Below the pieces are notes generated by a model. The model did no database searches and had not been told where the DNA came from. It saw only the letters and a list, made by a program, of their open reading frames with translations. From Isoetes taiwanensis (Eukaryota; Streptophyta; Lycopodiopsida; Isoetales; Isoetaceae), in NCBI GenBank assembly GCA_021234155.1, contig JAJEKV010000014.1, positions 4,791,563-4,855,562 of the forward strand: a stretch of DNA of 64,000 nt. Reading direction: 5' to 3'. Positions 35,972-47,900 of this stretch are shown one piece after another. The translations under genes were made by a program, and so were the position numbers. The stretch's first letter is position 1. Each line of letters begins with the position of its first letter.

Positions 35972-37829
35972 CTTCAGGCAATACAATGCCATATAATTGC
36001 ATATATGAAAAGGGAACTTCATGCACAAACATCACTGCTAGTCTTTGAAAGTTGCATTTAATTAAATTGGGTCACATCCGATTCCCATTTTTTTTGGAAC
36101 CCTCTTATTTTACATGAAAAGATGTGTGAATCTTTTTTGGCCCAATTAAATTATTGAAAAAATGAGTTTTCATGTGAGGTTCGGTTCCTACACAAAGACA
36201 CTTCACCACCTTTTTCTCGGACGGCGAGTCAAGTCATTGAAAATAACAATTTTTTCGTGTGAGGGTGAATCCCTTTCCCAATACATTTCGATCCATTTAT
36301 GTCAGATGTGTAGACAAGAACTCACAAACTCCAACAAAAATTAAGAATTCATATTTATAATTTGGTTCATTACAATGTATATTACAGTGGATGAAAGGAC
36401 CATAGTGGCCATATTATCACAACAATTACACCCTCTTCACACACGGACCGCCTAATTCCAATGTCGTGTGCAGCACTCTCCGACCTGTTCCAAGCCATGA
36501 GAGCAACTTGAAGACGATAGAAATATGTAGGAAGAGGTGCTTCATGGGCCACATGCTAACTTGTCCAACCAATATCACCACCCCCTTCTCGCCTCCTTTT
36601 TTCAATGAACAGGTCTTTTCATTGCTCCCGAACATGTACTATCTAATCGGGATAAAGAATGCAAAAGACAGAATCAAGTTAGTCAAGTCACGCAACAGAC
36701 AAGACAAATAAAATGGAAACTAGTTTTGAAAGCCATTTTTGAAAAATGCAGGTCTGAGAGCTTAAAGACAGCTCAGAGTGAAAATTGCAGTTTTGAGGGC
36801 CTTTCTCGACTTGCTAGTCAAGAAAGATAACTCAGAGTGAAAAATGCAGTTATGAGGGTCAAGAACGCAGATATGAGGGCCTTTCTCAACTCCGTTGAGA
36901 AAGACAGCTATGCGTTATGTTTGATAACAGTTCCATGATCTCTGTTATAAGAACATAACGTGGAATACAGCTATACAATACAATAACACCATGCGCATTC
37001 GAAGTTCAGAACTTAGGAGATAGGTTAGGGTGACTAGGGTATGATTTATCATTGTGATGAGAACTTCATTATACAAAGTTTTGTTTAAATGATATAGTTG
37101 AGCAGACTTCGAAGCAACCCCCTTGGACATCTAAGCAGTAACAAATATGAATTTCACATTGACTTCACCATTAAATGTAGTTTCTAATTGGCTTTGCTTT
37201 GTACTTCCAACTTTGAACAAATGTCTGCTATGTTGGATGGATTTTAAAGGTTTGAAAGTTTCATGTACTTAAATAGTAATGGTAACGCCTAGAGAATCAT
37301 GCCTACATGATCCATTATTTCAATAATGCATGTACTTAGTTTAAGTGTTCAAATATAGAGCATACCTCCAACTTGACCAACTACACAAACTCTAAACCAC
37401 TAAGAAAGCATGGAAATAAAAATGGCTTAGACCTAATGTCTAGAAGTTGTAGTAATAGTCTCACCTTAGTGAAGACCGACTTTGTTGTTGTAGTCTTCGC
37501 TACTGATGTGTGCTTTGAGGGATCTAAATGGTAAGTGGTGGGATGTAAATTGTTACATAGTTAAATATGGCTACAAATATATATACAAAGCGTCTACATT
37601 ATATTTGATGGATGTGATTTCCCTCCTTTGACTACGCATTGGAGATGTGATCTTCCATGAAATCTTAAACCATCAGGAACCTAAATCAGTAACCTAAATT
37701 TTATGCATTCGATTACTCAGCTCCACCCATTCACATGTCCTCGAATAATGCCCAGCATCGCCAGACACACATTTCTAGTTAATTTTTATATTGTCGGGCA
37801 CACATTTCTAGTTAGTACTTATATTCCAG
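35972..37829. other. Intergenic with a degenerate tandem repeat
   Basis: No gene recognised. Between 36,750 and 36,920 the phrases CTCAGAGTGAAAAATGCAGT and GAGGGCCTTTCTC(A/G)ACT recur two to three times with a period of about 60-75 bp. Confidence 0.5.
36750..36920. repeat. Degenerate tandem repeat
   Basis: CTCAGAGTGAAAA(T)TGCAG occurs at about 36,771 and 36,831. GAGGGCCTTTCTC occurs at about 36,796 and 36,877. Units vary in length. Confidence 0.65.
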
Positions 37830-39385
37830 GCCACGTCACCATACAAACCTATAGCCTTGTATACATCAGTGTGGGGGATGGAGGAAGGGGCAGGGCAGGA
37901 GAGGGGTTGGGGAGGGGTGAAGATGGCCAAGTTATTTATGTAACTTGCCAACCTAAGGGGAAGGAGAACCGCCACACGGACGCGCCATATTAGAGCCAAG
38001 TGAGCTTTCATGTGAACCCTAATACATAAAAGCTAAACCATACTTTTGGCTCCACCAGTTCCTGATCCCAACTTATGCCCGCAGTTTCGTTTCGAAGAGC
38101 GCCTTCTATAGCATAGTCTACTGTAGCAGCCCAAGAGTGCGCTTGAATCAAGAGAGGGCAAATCTATTCTAACTCACCTGCAAATCGATGGAGACCTCAG
38201 GGGCAGGCAACAGTTCTTCAGAAGCAGGTATTTCGAGTAGATTCTTAGATAGATCGTCTGGAAGTTAACATTCCAAATGAGTTAGCATCTTGTACTTCTG
38301 GTAAGCCATTCTAGAATATGCAGTTATGATTGTGAACCCTAATCAATGAACCCTAACCTTAAATTAGTTGCATGTGAATAGGATTAGTTCTTGTTATTTA
38401 TCAAGTTATGTAGATATGTGGTGTAGGTTGATCTCATGTTGCATCTCTTGTGTTGGGAAGGGGGATAGAGACCTAGTGGCCATTATTCAGATGGTGCTCA
38501 TGAGACCCATCAATATGCATCATGTGCATAGAGCCCACTGAGCTATGGAGGCTATGGAGTGATTGAGCACCACATAATGTGTCAGTAGCAAAGAGGAGGG
38601 AGGACCCTACTGAGCACAGCTGCTGGATCCCATAGTGGGCTAGGCTTATAACTTGCCACTTTATGTAGGTCAGATATGGGTCCAATGCTTTTGGGTCAAT
38701 AGTGTTGACTCCCAAGAGTTGTAGGTATCGTCCTAGCTCTTATTTTGGAGAATTCAGTCAAGTAAGGATGCGTGTTGCCACGATTCTCTAGTCACTTATG
38801 GAGCCACTACACTTCAGGCAGAGAGATGCAACCCTTCTACCTTTGGGGCTAGGGAGATACAACACGGAGTAGTCTCATTGGATGATACTATGAGATTGCG
38901 TCCCTACAGGTTACAGTCACATAGAGCCTGATTTAGTCTAGGTTACAGTCACGACAGAGCCTGATTTAGCCTATCTACAAAGTATGCACATGAGGGGTGG
39001 ATGGAGTGGCCAACCCTAGCCATTGTCTTTGCCAGCCCAAGTCATTGCCATAACTCAGTCTGTTCTATCTGGAGTGTCCTAGCTGTCAGTCGTCTCACCT
39101 TTGAGTCCAAGCCTGGATAGGGGCCTCCATTTGACGCATCTGAGGTACATGATACATTTGATATTCATTGTATTGTGATGGATGGATGATCACTACCCTT
39201 CGAGGTAGTTTGTTATTGCTATTGCTAGTGCTTATGTTGTTATGTTGCTTTGCTCATTTGTCTGGCGATCCCAGACACGAGTTAGGTGGAGAGTCCATGC
39301 GATAGATGCTGTTGGATGGGAAAGGTCCTTTGATATATATGATGGGCTGTCATATATAGCGCAAGGAGCATCACATTAGAAATGT
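37830..39385 (+). repeat. Dispersed repeat R1, copy 3 (older copy)
   Basis: Follows copy 1 from CATACAAACCTATAGCCTTG onward through GCCACACGGACGCGCC, the block near 38,475-38,500, CAAAGTATGCACA near 38,978 and GTTGGATGGGAAAGGTCCTT near 39,310. It is more diverged than copies 1 and 2, has a degenerate TATA, and contains a small internal duplication (GGTTACAGTCAC twice, at about 38,910 and 38,941). Confidence 0.7.
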
Positions 39386-39655
39386 TAGAGAGTCAGCAAT
39401 GAATAGCCCAAGGCTAGAGAGTTATACTTATTTCTTACATCTATGGACAGACATATATTTCAATAAAGTCAAGAAAATGATATTGGATATCTGATTATGA
39501 AGATAGGGACCAAAAAATTTCTGCTTAGCATCTGACATGGACTTGACATCTAGAAGTGCAGATTGTGGAGTAGATCCAGAAATACATAAACATTATACAC
39601 TGTGATTATTCAAATATGCAAGGCCATATGATTAAAATATTTTTTCATGTTGAAT
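39386..39655. other. No feature seen
   Basis: Short spacer between R1 copy 3 and the LINE end. No supported gene. Confidence 0.5.
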
Positions 39656-39765
39656 GAATAGAATAGAATAGAATAAATTTTTTAACGTCCACGGAGACCA
39701 ATAGGTCATGGGACCCATACAATGGGCTAGTACAATCATTACTACTAGGATTTAAAAACCCATGC
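39656..39765 (-). mobile_element. LINE family L-A, copy E (3' end only)
   Basis: A (GAATA)n tail (about 39,656-39,675) is followed by TTTTAACGTCCACGGAGACC and ATGGGACCCATAC. The coding region is absent. It has the same orientation and ending as copies A-C. Confidence 0.75.
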
Positions 39766-40627
39766 CTCGAAAGGGAGATCTGTGTCCCTCCCATTCAACT
39801 CAAGAGACGCAACTCAAAGAGATCACGAGCAGATCACAATTGGGTCCTGATGTTTTCCATTATGACCTCCTGTCATCGCTCAATAGCTTTCAACGTCTTG
39901 CCTCATCTTCATTTCTGATTTTTAAGCCACAAATTGCACGTATCTTCTGGTTCCTAATTCTAAAGGGTTTCAACTTATGCACAATAGACTACTTATATCG
40001 AAATTGCGAACAATACTATCTAAGTAGCTTTCTGGAAGCATACCTCTTGCCAATACCAACACATTATCTGGTCTTGACAACATAAACAACTGACAAAGCT
40101 ACTGCGGCTTACCTTCATCAGGTAGGGATGATGATCTGAGTTTATAGTCACAACAAAGCAGTTAAAATCTATATCTATGTCTATATCTAATACTCCAGGC
40201 TTCAACTGCCTATAATGTGTAAACCATGGCCTCCTCTTCCCAGGTGCCTACATGTCGATACACTGCTGATAGCAAGTCGAATAAGAATTTCATGGCATAA
40301 AAACATCGATACATTGTAGAAGATCGATTGAATAGCCTTAGATCATCTATTTCAAGTGTGCATATGCTGTTTAATTAAGTGCCACACTTGCTCAATGATT
40401 TACACATCCATACTCTAGTCCAATTATCCAACCATCTTAATGAAACATTTTTCTCTGATGCAAGGTGCGTTACCATTTTAATAAACTAAGATGCATAATC
40501 AATTTACATTTTCTTACAAACAAAAAGTTCTCTCTGATATGAAAGACAATGCAGTTCTCTTACCCAAAAATGTTTTCCATTAATGGCTTCCAACGTCTTG
40601 CCTCCTCTTCCTTTCCAACTCCTTAAG
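39766..40627. other. Target locus left of the chromovirus
   Basis: Contains a local repeat: the stretch from TGTTTTCCATTATGACC (39,851) through CAACGTCTTGCC and TTTTTAAGCCACAAATTGC (39,918-39,935) resembles 40,570-40,627, whose continuation is now found to the right of the chromovirus at 53,785. No gene recognised. Confidence 0.6.
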
Positions 40628-42178
40628 TGTGACGTCCCCTACTCGTATACGGTGCTCTCACCGTACACAAACAGGAGTTCTTCCCCCACACCAGCTCCAT
40701 GCTGATACAGGGCCCTCCACATATCACTGCACCCGTAACGAGTCCCAGTGGGAAGAGTGAAGGTGTCATTCTACCCTGTCTCCCTCAGGGCCTACCTAGC
40801 TGCGGAAGCGTAAACATACATGTCAGTACTCAACATAATCCTCCATCCACCCAGAAGGGTGGTATATCAACATCTGCAGAGACAGTGGTCAGCACATCAC
40901 ATAGGGAATCCTACCCAAGGCTCAGACTCAAGGGGTGACTGACGGCTTGGGTCTCCAGAGTTCATTGCGCATGTAATTCATGGCAATGGATTTGGGCGGC
41001 ATAAGAACATGGCAAGGGGTTGTCCACTCCATCCGCCCCTCCCGCACACTTTGCGCAGTAGGGTGAAAAGTGTTGGGACTGATCAGGCCTCACGGATGCA
41101 TAGCCGGAAGGGGCTATTCCCGGGTCTCATCCTCCCGCCCCGGATGGGGGCGGTAGGGATCACTCCCTCCGAGAGATCTACATCTGTCGACTCAAGGTGA
41201 CTAGAGGGCCACCGCCTCAGTGTTCGACCGAACCCACCCAAAGTGTACACCACTTCACGGTGTCGAGCCCATGCCTTACCCGCACTCGGTAAGCCATTAG
41301 ACCTAGTCACAATGATCCCCCCAGAGGCTTTACACACCGTGGGGATCGCTCAGAGTCAGAACATGAACCTCCTTCTTTGCCCCGCCCCTTCACCCACAAC
41401 CGTGTGTGGCTCTTGTACACACAGCCGTAACTACAAAGTGTGCTAGAGAGGCTACTCTAGGAGCATCAACTACAAGCTTTAGGGCCTCTACCCCCCTTCC
41501 CAATACAAGGAGTTCAATCAAATACATCATCCAAATACATCACGTAAGAACTAAAGAACTAGATCTAATCATAGAGTTAGGTTCTTTAGTTAGTGTCCCA
41601 GATCTAAGATCTAGATAGCTACTATGGGCAATTTAATAGTCTAAACCTACCGATTCTATGACTAGAAGACGGTTTAAGCTATTAAATTGACCAAATACCC
41701 CATCCTTGAGTGGCTCCTCCCCGACCGAGTTCAACCATCCCCGGCTGAGCTGATCAATCTGGGGAACTGATGGCGCAATTCGCTTGGGTAGCGCCTCGGG
41801 AGGCTGTTTTGGCTCCCGGGCAGCCAAAACTGAGCTCTAAAACCCTAAGGACGAAAAACTAGCAAGCTAGGGTTTTCCTACCCTAAATAGACATGGGGTT
41901 TAGGCTAGGGTTTCCAATTACCCATTTTGGCATGTGGGATAATTGGAAAGGCCCCACTTGCCTTTAATGGCTAGGTGGCAAAATATGCCAACATGGAAAG
42001 GTGTGCCCACATTAATGTGCACATGTGCACATTAATAATATATGAACACTCCTAGCAAGTTGCCCCTAGGGCTACTTACCTGGCTATCCGTTGGCGCACA
42101 CGCCGTCGAGTGGCGTGGTAATGACGGGCGGCGATAAAGATACGCCCCGGGACCGTATAATCGTGGCTGAACGCCACA
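40628..42178 (-). repeat. 3' LTR of the chromovirus
   Basis: Runs from TGTGACGTCCCC to ACGCCACA on the plus strand. It matches 52,205-53,784. It is identical to the other LTR over about 205 bp at 41,868-42,076, which includes AACCCTAG-type words and a long palindrome. Confidence 0.9.
42011..42036. repeat. Perfect 26-bp palindrome in the LTR (also 53,607-53,632)
   Basis: The half-site ATTAATGTGCACA is followed by its exact reverse complement. It is present unchanged in both LTRs, next to a TATA-like ATATATTATT on the minus strand. It could be a transcription-factor site in the LTR promoter. Confidence 0.85.
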
Positions 42179-42192
42179 TTCTCCCCACCTTG
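42179..42192 (-). promoter_or_regulatory. Polypurine tract
   Basis: On the minus strand the sequence immediately before the 3' LTR reads AAGGTGGGGAGAA. Position and composition fit the plus-strand primer of reverse transcription and confirm the element's orientation. Confidence 0.8.
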
Positions 42193-43021
42193 AAATGATG
42201 TCGCCCGCAAAGATCGTGGGTCTCCCCACCTTGGGCTCTTCCTAACCTGCAACCTGCATTCAACGTGATGCCTACAATATAATACTTATACATTTATCAA
42301 GATTACCCTAAGGCAATATTTTTAGAACATTATTACGTCATTATACTATGGAATACTTATCAATTCACAACATCATTAAACAAGGTATTCACTATCTTAA
42401 GTTTAGACAAAATTTCAACATTTCATATCTATAATTATTGTCCGAGGTACTCTTCATTCCTTGCAACACATTCCAACAAAACTTGTGTTGTAAGTCTTCG
42501 TAAGTTCGACCTCCTTGCTCTCCTGGGCTCACCGGGCTCTGTGTCGACACTACGCTAGTACCGCTTTTAATTATTTAATAAATTTTTGGTTATATGGTGA
42601 CCACCCCACCTATCTACATGAATGCATGGCCAATCTCCCTAGGGAAGAGGATGAATCTTCCATAATGGCCGTGGAGACAAATACCATATGCCTATATGCC
42701 GCCATGCCTACACCTCTAGTTGCCCAACAGGAGGATATCCTTCTCGGCGGGGGGTGGAAGGATGGATTCCTCCTATCAAAGCATATATGGGGCTAAAGGT
42801 GCTTTCCCTATCAATGCATTCCTTAATGACCTCCTTTCGAGGTCGCCTACTCCCCGCGGGACGGTAGTAGACTTTCTAATCTACCTTCCACTTTCGCCCG
42901 TGGAGACGCGGTCATGCCTACATTGACATTACACCACCCTAGAGATCACCGTAGTGGTCTCATCATCGGTAATAACAACGATGCGACCCATACCAAGCAT
43001 AGGTTGCATGCGTGGATTAAT
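42193..43021 (-). other. 3' interior of the chromovirus after the chromodomain
   Basis: About 830 bp between the chromodomain and the polypurine tract. No conserved domain seen on the minus strand; plus-strand frames here look like shadows. It probably combines the end of the polyprotein and an untranslated region. Confidence 0.5.
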
Positions 43022-43240
43022 CTATACAAGAATTAACCTACACAAATCGACATGCCTCGAGCCATTTCTTCTGGAGATGACCTTGCCGCCCCATTGCTCC
43101 ATAAACCGTGGGTACCGCTTTACTAAATCCTTCTTAAGTACCCACGTCAAGCGTCTTCCACTCGGCAAGTGTTTCCACTTGACCAAGTATTGAGGAACTC
43201 CGACCTCCTTGTCTTCTTTGAAAGCTTTATCAAGAATCAT
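43022..43240 (-). pseudogene. Chromodomain, C-terminus of the integrase polyprotein
   Basis: The minus strand reads VPQYLVKWKHLPSGRRLTWV followed by PRFMEQWGGKV. The YLVKWK...W pattern is the chromodomain core (methyl-lysine reader fold). In chromoviruses it is fused behind integrase and guides insertion into histone-marked heterochromatin. The upstream part is in other frames, so it is not continuous with the integrase as sequenced. Confidence 0.85.
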
Positions 43241-43299
43241 TTCGAACTATTTCCAAATTTGCTCCTCCGCCATTTCCAACAACGTTGAGTGTCCAAGAC

Positions 43300-44345
43300 T
43301 TCGCCCGATTTGGAGTATGCTTCTTCAACAAACTCACGGAAGACCTTATGAATCTTTAGGTGTGTTTGGCAAATCCAACTTGTAGGATTGATTACCTACT
43401 CTCTTGATTATTCTCAAGGGTCCAGCCCACCTTGGAGCAAGCTTCTTGCAATTGCCAATCTGAAGCTTCACCGCTTCACCTTTATCTTGAGCCATACATC
43501 ATCTCCAACTTTGAACTCTCCCGATCAGACGATGCTTGTCGGCCGATGCTCTTTCTCGACGACTTCTTGCCGCTAGCGGTATAACCTCGAACTTCTTCCA
43601 CGAAGCCGCCGCATATCGGTAACATCCGGCCGCGAAACTTCTACTTTTGACACGGGTTGTGCCAAGTGTCCGAGTTAGGCACCGATAGCCATAATTGATC
43701 ATAAATGGCGACATTTGGGACGATTCACCGCTTGGTGCTATTGTATGCAAACTCCACCAAGTGAATAAATTCTTCCCACATACTTTGCTTATTCCGCACA
43801 TAGTTTCAGAGTAGCATGTCTTCTAAGATCCCGTTGGTCCGCTCCATCCGCCATCCGTCTGAGGATGATACGCCGTGCTCATGGATAGCTTGGTCTGAAT
43901 CGCCGCAAAAAGAGGTCTTGCCAAAAGGCACTCATGAACTTCGATCCCTCGGCTTGGAGATAATCTCCCTTGGCATGCCATGAAGCCCGAAGATCTCTTT
44001 GGTGAAGAGCTTTGCTGTATCCATAGTCTGATTCTGTGGTCCCGCAAGGCACAAAATGTGCCATCTTCGACAACTTGTCGATCACTACCATCAAGGCATC
44101 CTTGCCTCTCTCGCCGTTCTTGGGAGTCCCGTGATGAAATCCATGCCGATTACCTCCCACTTAGCGTTTTGGCACCGCTAATGGCTCTAATGCCCCCGAA
44201 TTGGCTGCTCCGCCTTTCGTCACGGGCATAGCCGACATTCATTCCTTGATGTAGCGAAGCTATTTGCTTCTTCATTCCCGCCAATAATAGCTGCCGCGAC
44301 TTTGAAATATGTTTTCATGAATCCCGCATGGCCCCAGCTATTGGG
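43300..44345 (-). pseudogene. Chromovirus integrase, frameshifted
   Basis: In order on the minus strand: an HHCC-type zinc domain with GHAGFMKTYFKVAAA (about 44,290-44,335), the catalytic core with DALMVVIDKLSKMAHFVPC (44,070-44,120), GSKFMSAFWQDLF (about 43,905-43,945) and STAYHPQTDGG (about 43,850-43,885). These are the landmark segments of Ty3/Gypsy integrase. At least four frame changes occur within 1 kb. The product would insert element cDNA into host chromatin. Confidence 0.85.
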
Positions 44346-44599
44346 CTGTTGTGCGTGTCATGGAGGATCAACTTCCTTACACCTGATGATTCGGTGCGCA
44401 CAACTTGTTCTTATGGTATAACAGGTTGCCTTCCTTCTTATAATGCTTGAAGGCCTCCCCTCTTTATCTGTTCTAGCCTCCTTAGAGAGGCTTGTCTATA
44501 CTTCCCTGAAATTCACATCCATTGGCAAGGACTCTTCAATCTTCTTACCAAAGTCGGCCGGAGAGCGCCGAAATTGCATTGCAATGCACTCTAGTTGTC

Positions 44600-45900
44600 G
44601 GGGATGCCTTGAAAGCATCTGCTACCACATTGAGCTTCCCCGCTTGTAGACTATATCAAAGTCATATTCTTCGAGGAACTCCATCCATCTCCGTTGCCTC
44701 AGTTAAGGTGTGGTTGCGTGAATACATATTGGAGGCTCGATGGTCGGTGATCCAATTGGAACTTCCTTCCCAAGAGATAGTGCCTCCATATTCTTAATGC
44801 CCCGACAACCGCAAGCAATTCGATGGATCGTTGGGTAAGCGTCTGGCGTCGTTCATCTTTCTCGGAATCATACGCTACCACACGCTTCTTGCATAAACCG
44901 CACTGTAGCTATCTTACTCGCATCTGTTGCTACAAGCTTATCTTTCTCCCGGTCCGGCAAGGTCAAGACAGTCACGTCGAGCTTCTTTCAACAATTCAAA
45001 CCCCTTTTTGGGCTTTCTTGTGCCAATGCTCTTACCCAATCTTTCACCTTCTACGCCCTCGTCGGAGTGCGTTAGCGGGGCTGCTATCTTAGCAAAGTTC
45101 TTCACGAACTTCCTGTAGTACCCCTGCTAGGCAGAAAACTTCCTCACCTCGTGCACATTCTTGGTAGGCCCCAGCAATCACCGCTTCAATCTTGGCGGGT
45201 CCGTCGAGATGCCTTCACCGATCACATGACCAAGGTATTCCACCTTCTCTCAAGGCGGCGGCACTTCGACAACTTGGCGCATTAACCGGTGCCTCTTCAA
45301 CTTCTCTAGCACCCTTCTCAAGTGTTGCACGTGCTCTTCAAGGGATCTGCTATACACCAAAATGTCATCAAAGAAAAACAATCACAAAGGTGTCCAGAAC
45401 TCCTCAAGATATCGTTCATGAGCCTCATGAACGCTATGGGCATTTGATAAGCCAAAGGCATCACTTTGTGAACTCATAATGCCCATACCGGCGTCCCCGG
45501 GCGGTCTTGTGGATATCCTCCTCCTTTATCCAGATCGATGATAACCTGACCTTAAGTCGATTTTGGAGAAGATCTTTGCTCCTTGAAGCTGATCCATCAA
45601 GTCGTCCCGATCTTGGAAGCGCATACTTGTTCTTAATGGTGTGCTTATTCAACCGCCTATAGTCTATGCACATCCTCAAAGATCCATCCTTCTTCTTGAC
45701 AAAAAGAATGGGCGCCCAAACGGGCGAGACACTAGGTCTAATGAAACCTAGGTCGAGCAGCTCCCCGCAAATCTTCTTCAGTCTCAGTCTACAACTCCTG
45801 CGTTGTCATTCTATATGGAGCCTTGCTTGTTGGCTTTGTTCCCGCTCGAGTGCTATCTCGCACTCGACTCCCCTATAAGGAGGGAGGAGCCGCTTGATCT
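44600..45900 (-). pseudogene. Chromovirus reverse transcriptase and RNase H, frameshifted
   Basis: RT begins with [20 protein letters not shown] (45,620-45,679), then [10 protein letters not shown] and GHYEF (45,465-45,530). The catalytic FDDILVYS box at about 45,345-45,375 is spread over two frames. RNase H follows with VVAYDSEKDE-like text and a YLLGRKFQLDHRPSSLQYVF segment (about 44,700-44,790), in which the usual Thr-Asp-His is altered in this reading. The family converts element RNA to cDNA. Frameshifts prevent a continuous protein. Confidence 0.85.
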
Positions 45901-46297
45901 CATCCGGAAAGAGATCGTGGAACTCCGTGATCAACTTAGCTATTTGCCTCGGCAACTTGCGAGCATCTTGTCTTCTTTGCTTCCTTCCAATTCCGGCTCA
46001 CTAATCTCAAGCTTGAAGATGTATGCTACTTGCTCACTCTTGATGCACTTGAACAAACCGTTTAGAAGACATGCACCGCATGATGGGAACAACTTTTTTA
46101 CTTATATCTCAATGATCTTGCCGTCGGGTGTTTGGGAAGGTCACCTTCCGCTTCCACAATCAATAATGGCCCCCGCTGGTCCAAGGTACTCCATACCTAT
46201 TATCAAGTCGTATTTGCCGATGCCCATTACCTCCGCCCCATCCGATCTTAATCCCCTAAGTCGATGTCAAAGTTGATTCTTTTTTGCCGTGCGCGCC

Positions 46298-46510
46298 TTA
46301 CCGCTCCACTTTGCTAAGACAACGGGCCTTGGCTTTGACTTTAATGGTTTCAACTTCAACATTTGAACCATTCGGAGATGCAAAGTTATGGCTACTTCCC
46401 GAATCTATCCGGACTATAAATGACTTGGCCTTGGCCTTTCCCATCGTGGAAATTACTTTATATACGGCTCTGCTGCTTGCTCTATCTATTAAAAAAGATA
46501 TGACACTCAC
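46298..46510 (-). pseudogene. Retroviral-type aspartic protease
   Basis: The minus-strand frame contains FIVRIDSGSSHNFASPNGS. DSG is the catalytic triad of one protease subunit, and the SSHNF context is typical of plant Ty3/Gypsy polyproteins. It lies between the gag zinc knuckle and RT, as expected. It cleaves the polyprotein in functional elements. Confidence 0.85.
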
Positions 46511-46559
46511 CTTGAATGTAGTCAGCGGGCCTCCCCTCGCCCGTCGTCGTCAGTCAAAG

Positions 46560-47900
46560 TGTCCCAATCTCCCAACTCGCTAGCGCCACTCATGACATAT
46601 GGGCGCTTACGTCCCTATGGCCCGGCTGGAAACACCGAAGCAAAGCCGCTTTTCTATGCACTCTGTCTCTTTTCCTTGGCTCGCGTAGAAAGGATCGCCT
46701 TTGCTTTGGAGTAGTTTGACCCTTCCTGCTTGTCTTTGAAAGATACCGCTTCTTCTCCGCCGCTTCCTTGATTGCCACTATATGGGGCTCTAAAATGTCC
46801 CGGCCGGGCCGGCCTCTAGAATGAAACTCGCCTTTGCCTGCCTTTATCTTGGTAATATCGCTGCCTCCGCCTCGCTATTCCGAGGCAGGTCCCGCTCCTT
46901 GCAAACTTATTGCCTTGACTCCGCTTCGACATCGTTTCTCGCTTATTGCCCTTTACAAGCTTTGCGGATCTCCTCATTCGCACCTTCAATGTAGCTTTCA
47001 CCACTGCGTGCTTCTCACCTAACTTTGGCACATACAAAATTTTAGCCTCATAAATTCCTCCGCGGTATTTTTCAGATCGATTTGTTGCCTTTGCCGCAAC
47101 CTCAGAACTCGCCGCATCATACCGACTTGTGCTCTCTTGGGGACGTAATGGCGCTTTTGAAGGCTTTAGCAAACTTCTTGAACCTCGCAAGCATCCCCGC
47201 TTAAGCCATGAGCCTTGGCATAGCCCTTCCACCAAATGCGCAGCTTCCGCCCGAGGTTCAACCAAGCTACCCCCGCTTTTATCCTTATCCTTCATACCAT
47301 AGGCATTGCCGTGATTTCGCCATCTCGCCAAGCCAAGCCTCTCTCCTCCATGCTTCGACTGTTTCGGCCGAGAATTGCTCGAGCTTCCTGGCCTTCCAAA
47401 CATTTCCCAATGCAGTCTACTTTCTTCCGGTAGTCGAGGTTCTTGTGTCCCTTTTTATCGTCCGTCCGGGGTTCCTCCGCCTTCGCCTCGCTTTCGACTT
47501 GGTTCTCCGCCCCTTCTTCTTCCTCGACCTGAGTCCGACCGGTTTGAGCTCTGAGGAGTCCGAAGCCGGGGGACCTTCCTCTCTGCTCCTCTTCTTGTCT
47601 CTACTGTTCTCCGAGAAAGCCGATGCTTGCGGGCAGCTTTGAGTTGCTACCCAATCAACCCGCTTCCTCGCTTTTGGCGGCTAGTAAAGCCTTTATCCTG
47701 CTCGAGGTCCGGCCTCATTTTATATATTTCTTCTTTCCTCGAGTCATTTGCCCAAATTCTTCAAGCTGTTTCCTTGCCGGGCGTGGGCTGGGCGGCTCTC
47801 CTCCTCCGTAAGTTCCCGCGGTTGTCGTTCTCCTCCGCTCGCCAGCCTCTAGCCGCATACACAAGTGGTTCATATCTACATGGTTAGTTTTCCTTGCTTT
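46560..47900 (-). pseudogene. Gag (capsid plus zinc knuckle), frameshifted
   Basis: The minus strand from about 47,870 (M-N-H-L-C-M) runs through several frames to CFQPGHRDVSAHMS (46,590-46,640), the remains of a CX2CX4HX4C-type zinc knuckle. The capsid part shows FYVPKLGEKHAVVKATLKVR (about 46,960-47,050), matching the usual gag segment before the knuckle. Long frames on the plus strand here (for example 47,208-47,642) are shadows. The product packages element RNA. Confidence 0.75.

Noticed and set aside
37869-37920. Purine-rich GGGGAGGGG-type stretch considered as a G-quadruplex or switch element
   Set aside because: Short, and located inside a decayed R1 copy. Its position is not matched in the other copies.
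18398-39385. R1 copies 2 and 3 as the paired LTRs of one 21-kb retrotransposon
   Set aside because: The interval holds host gene fragments and unrelated elements on both strands. No primer site or pol genes in the right orientation, and copy 2 is truncated.
47208-47642. 144-codon plus-strand frame
   Set aside because: Antisense shadow of gag.
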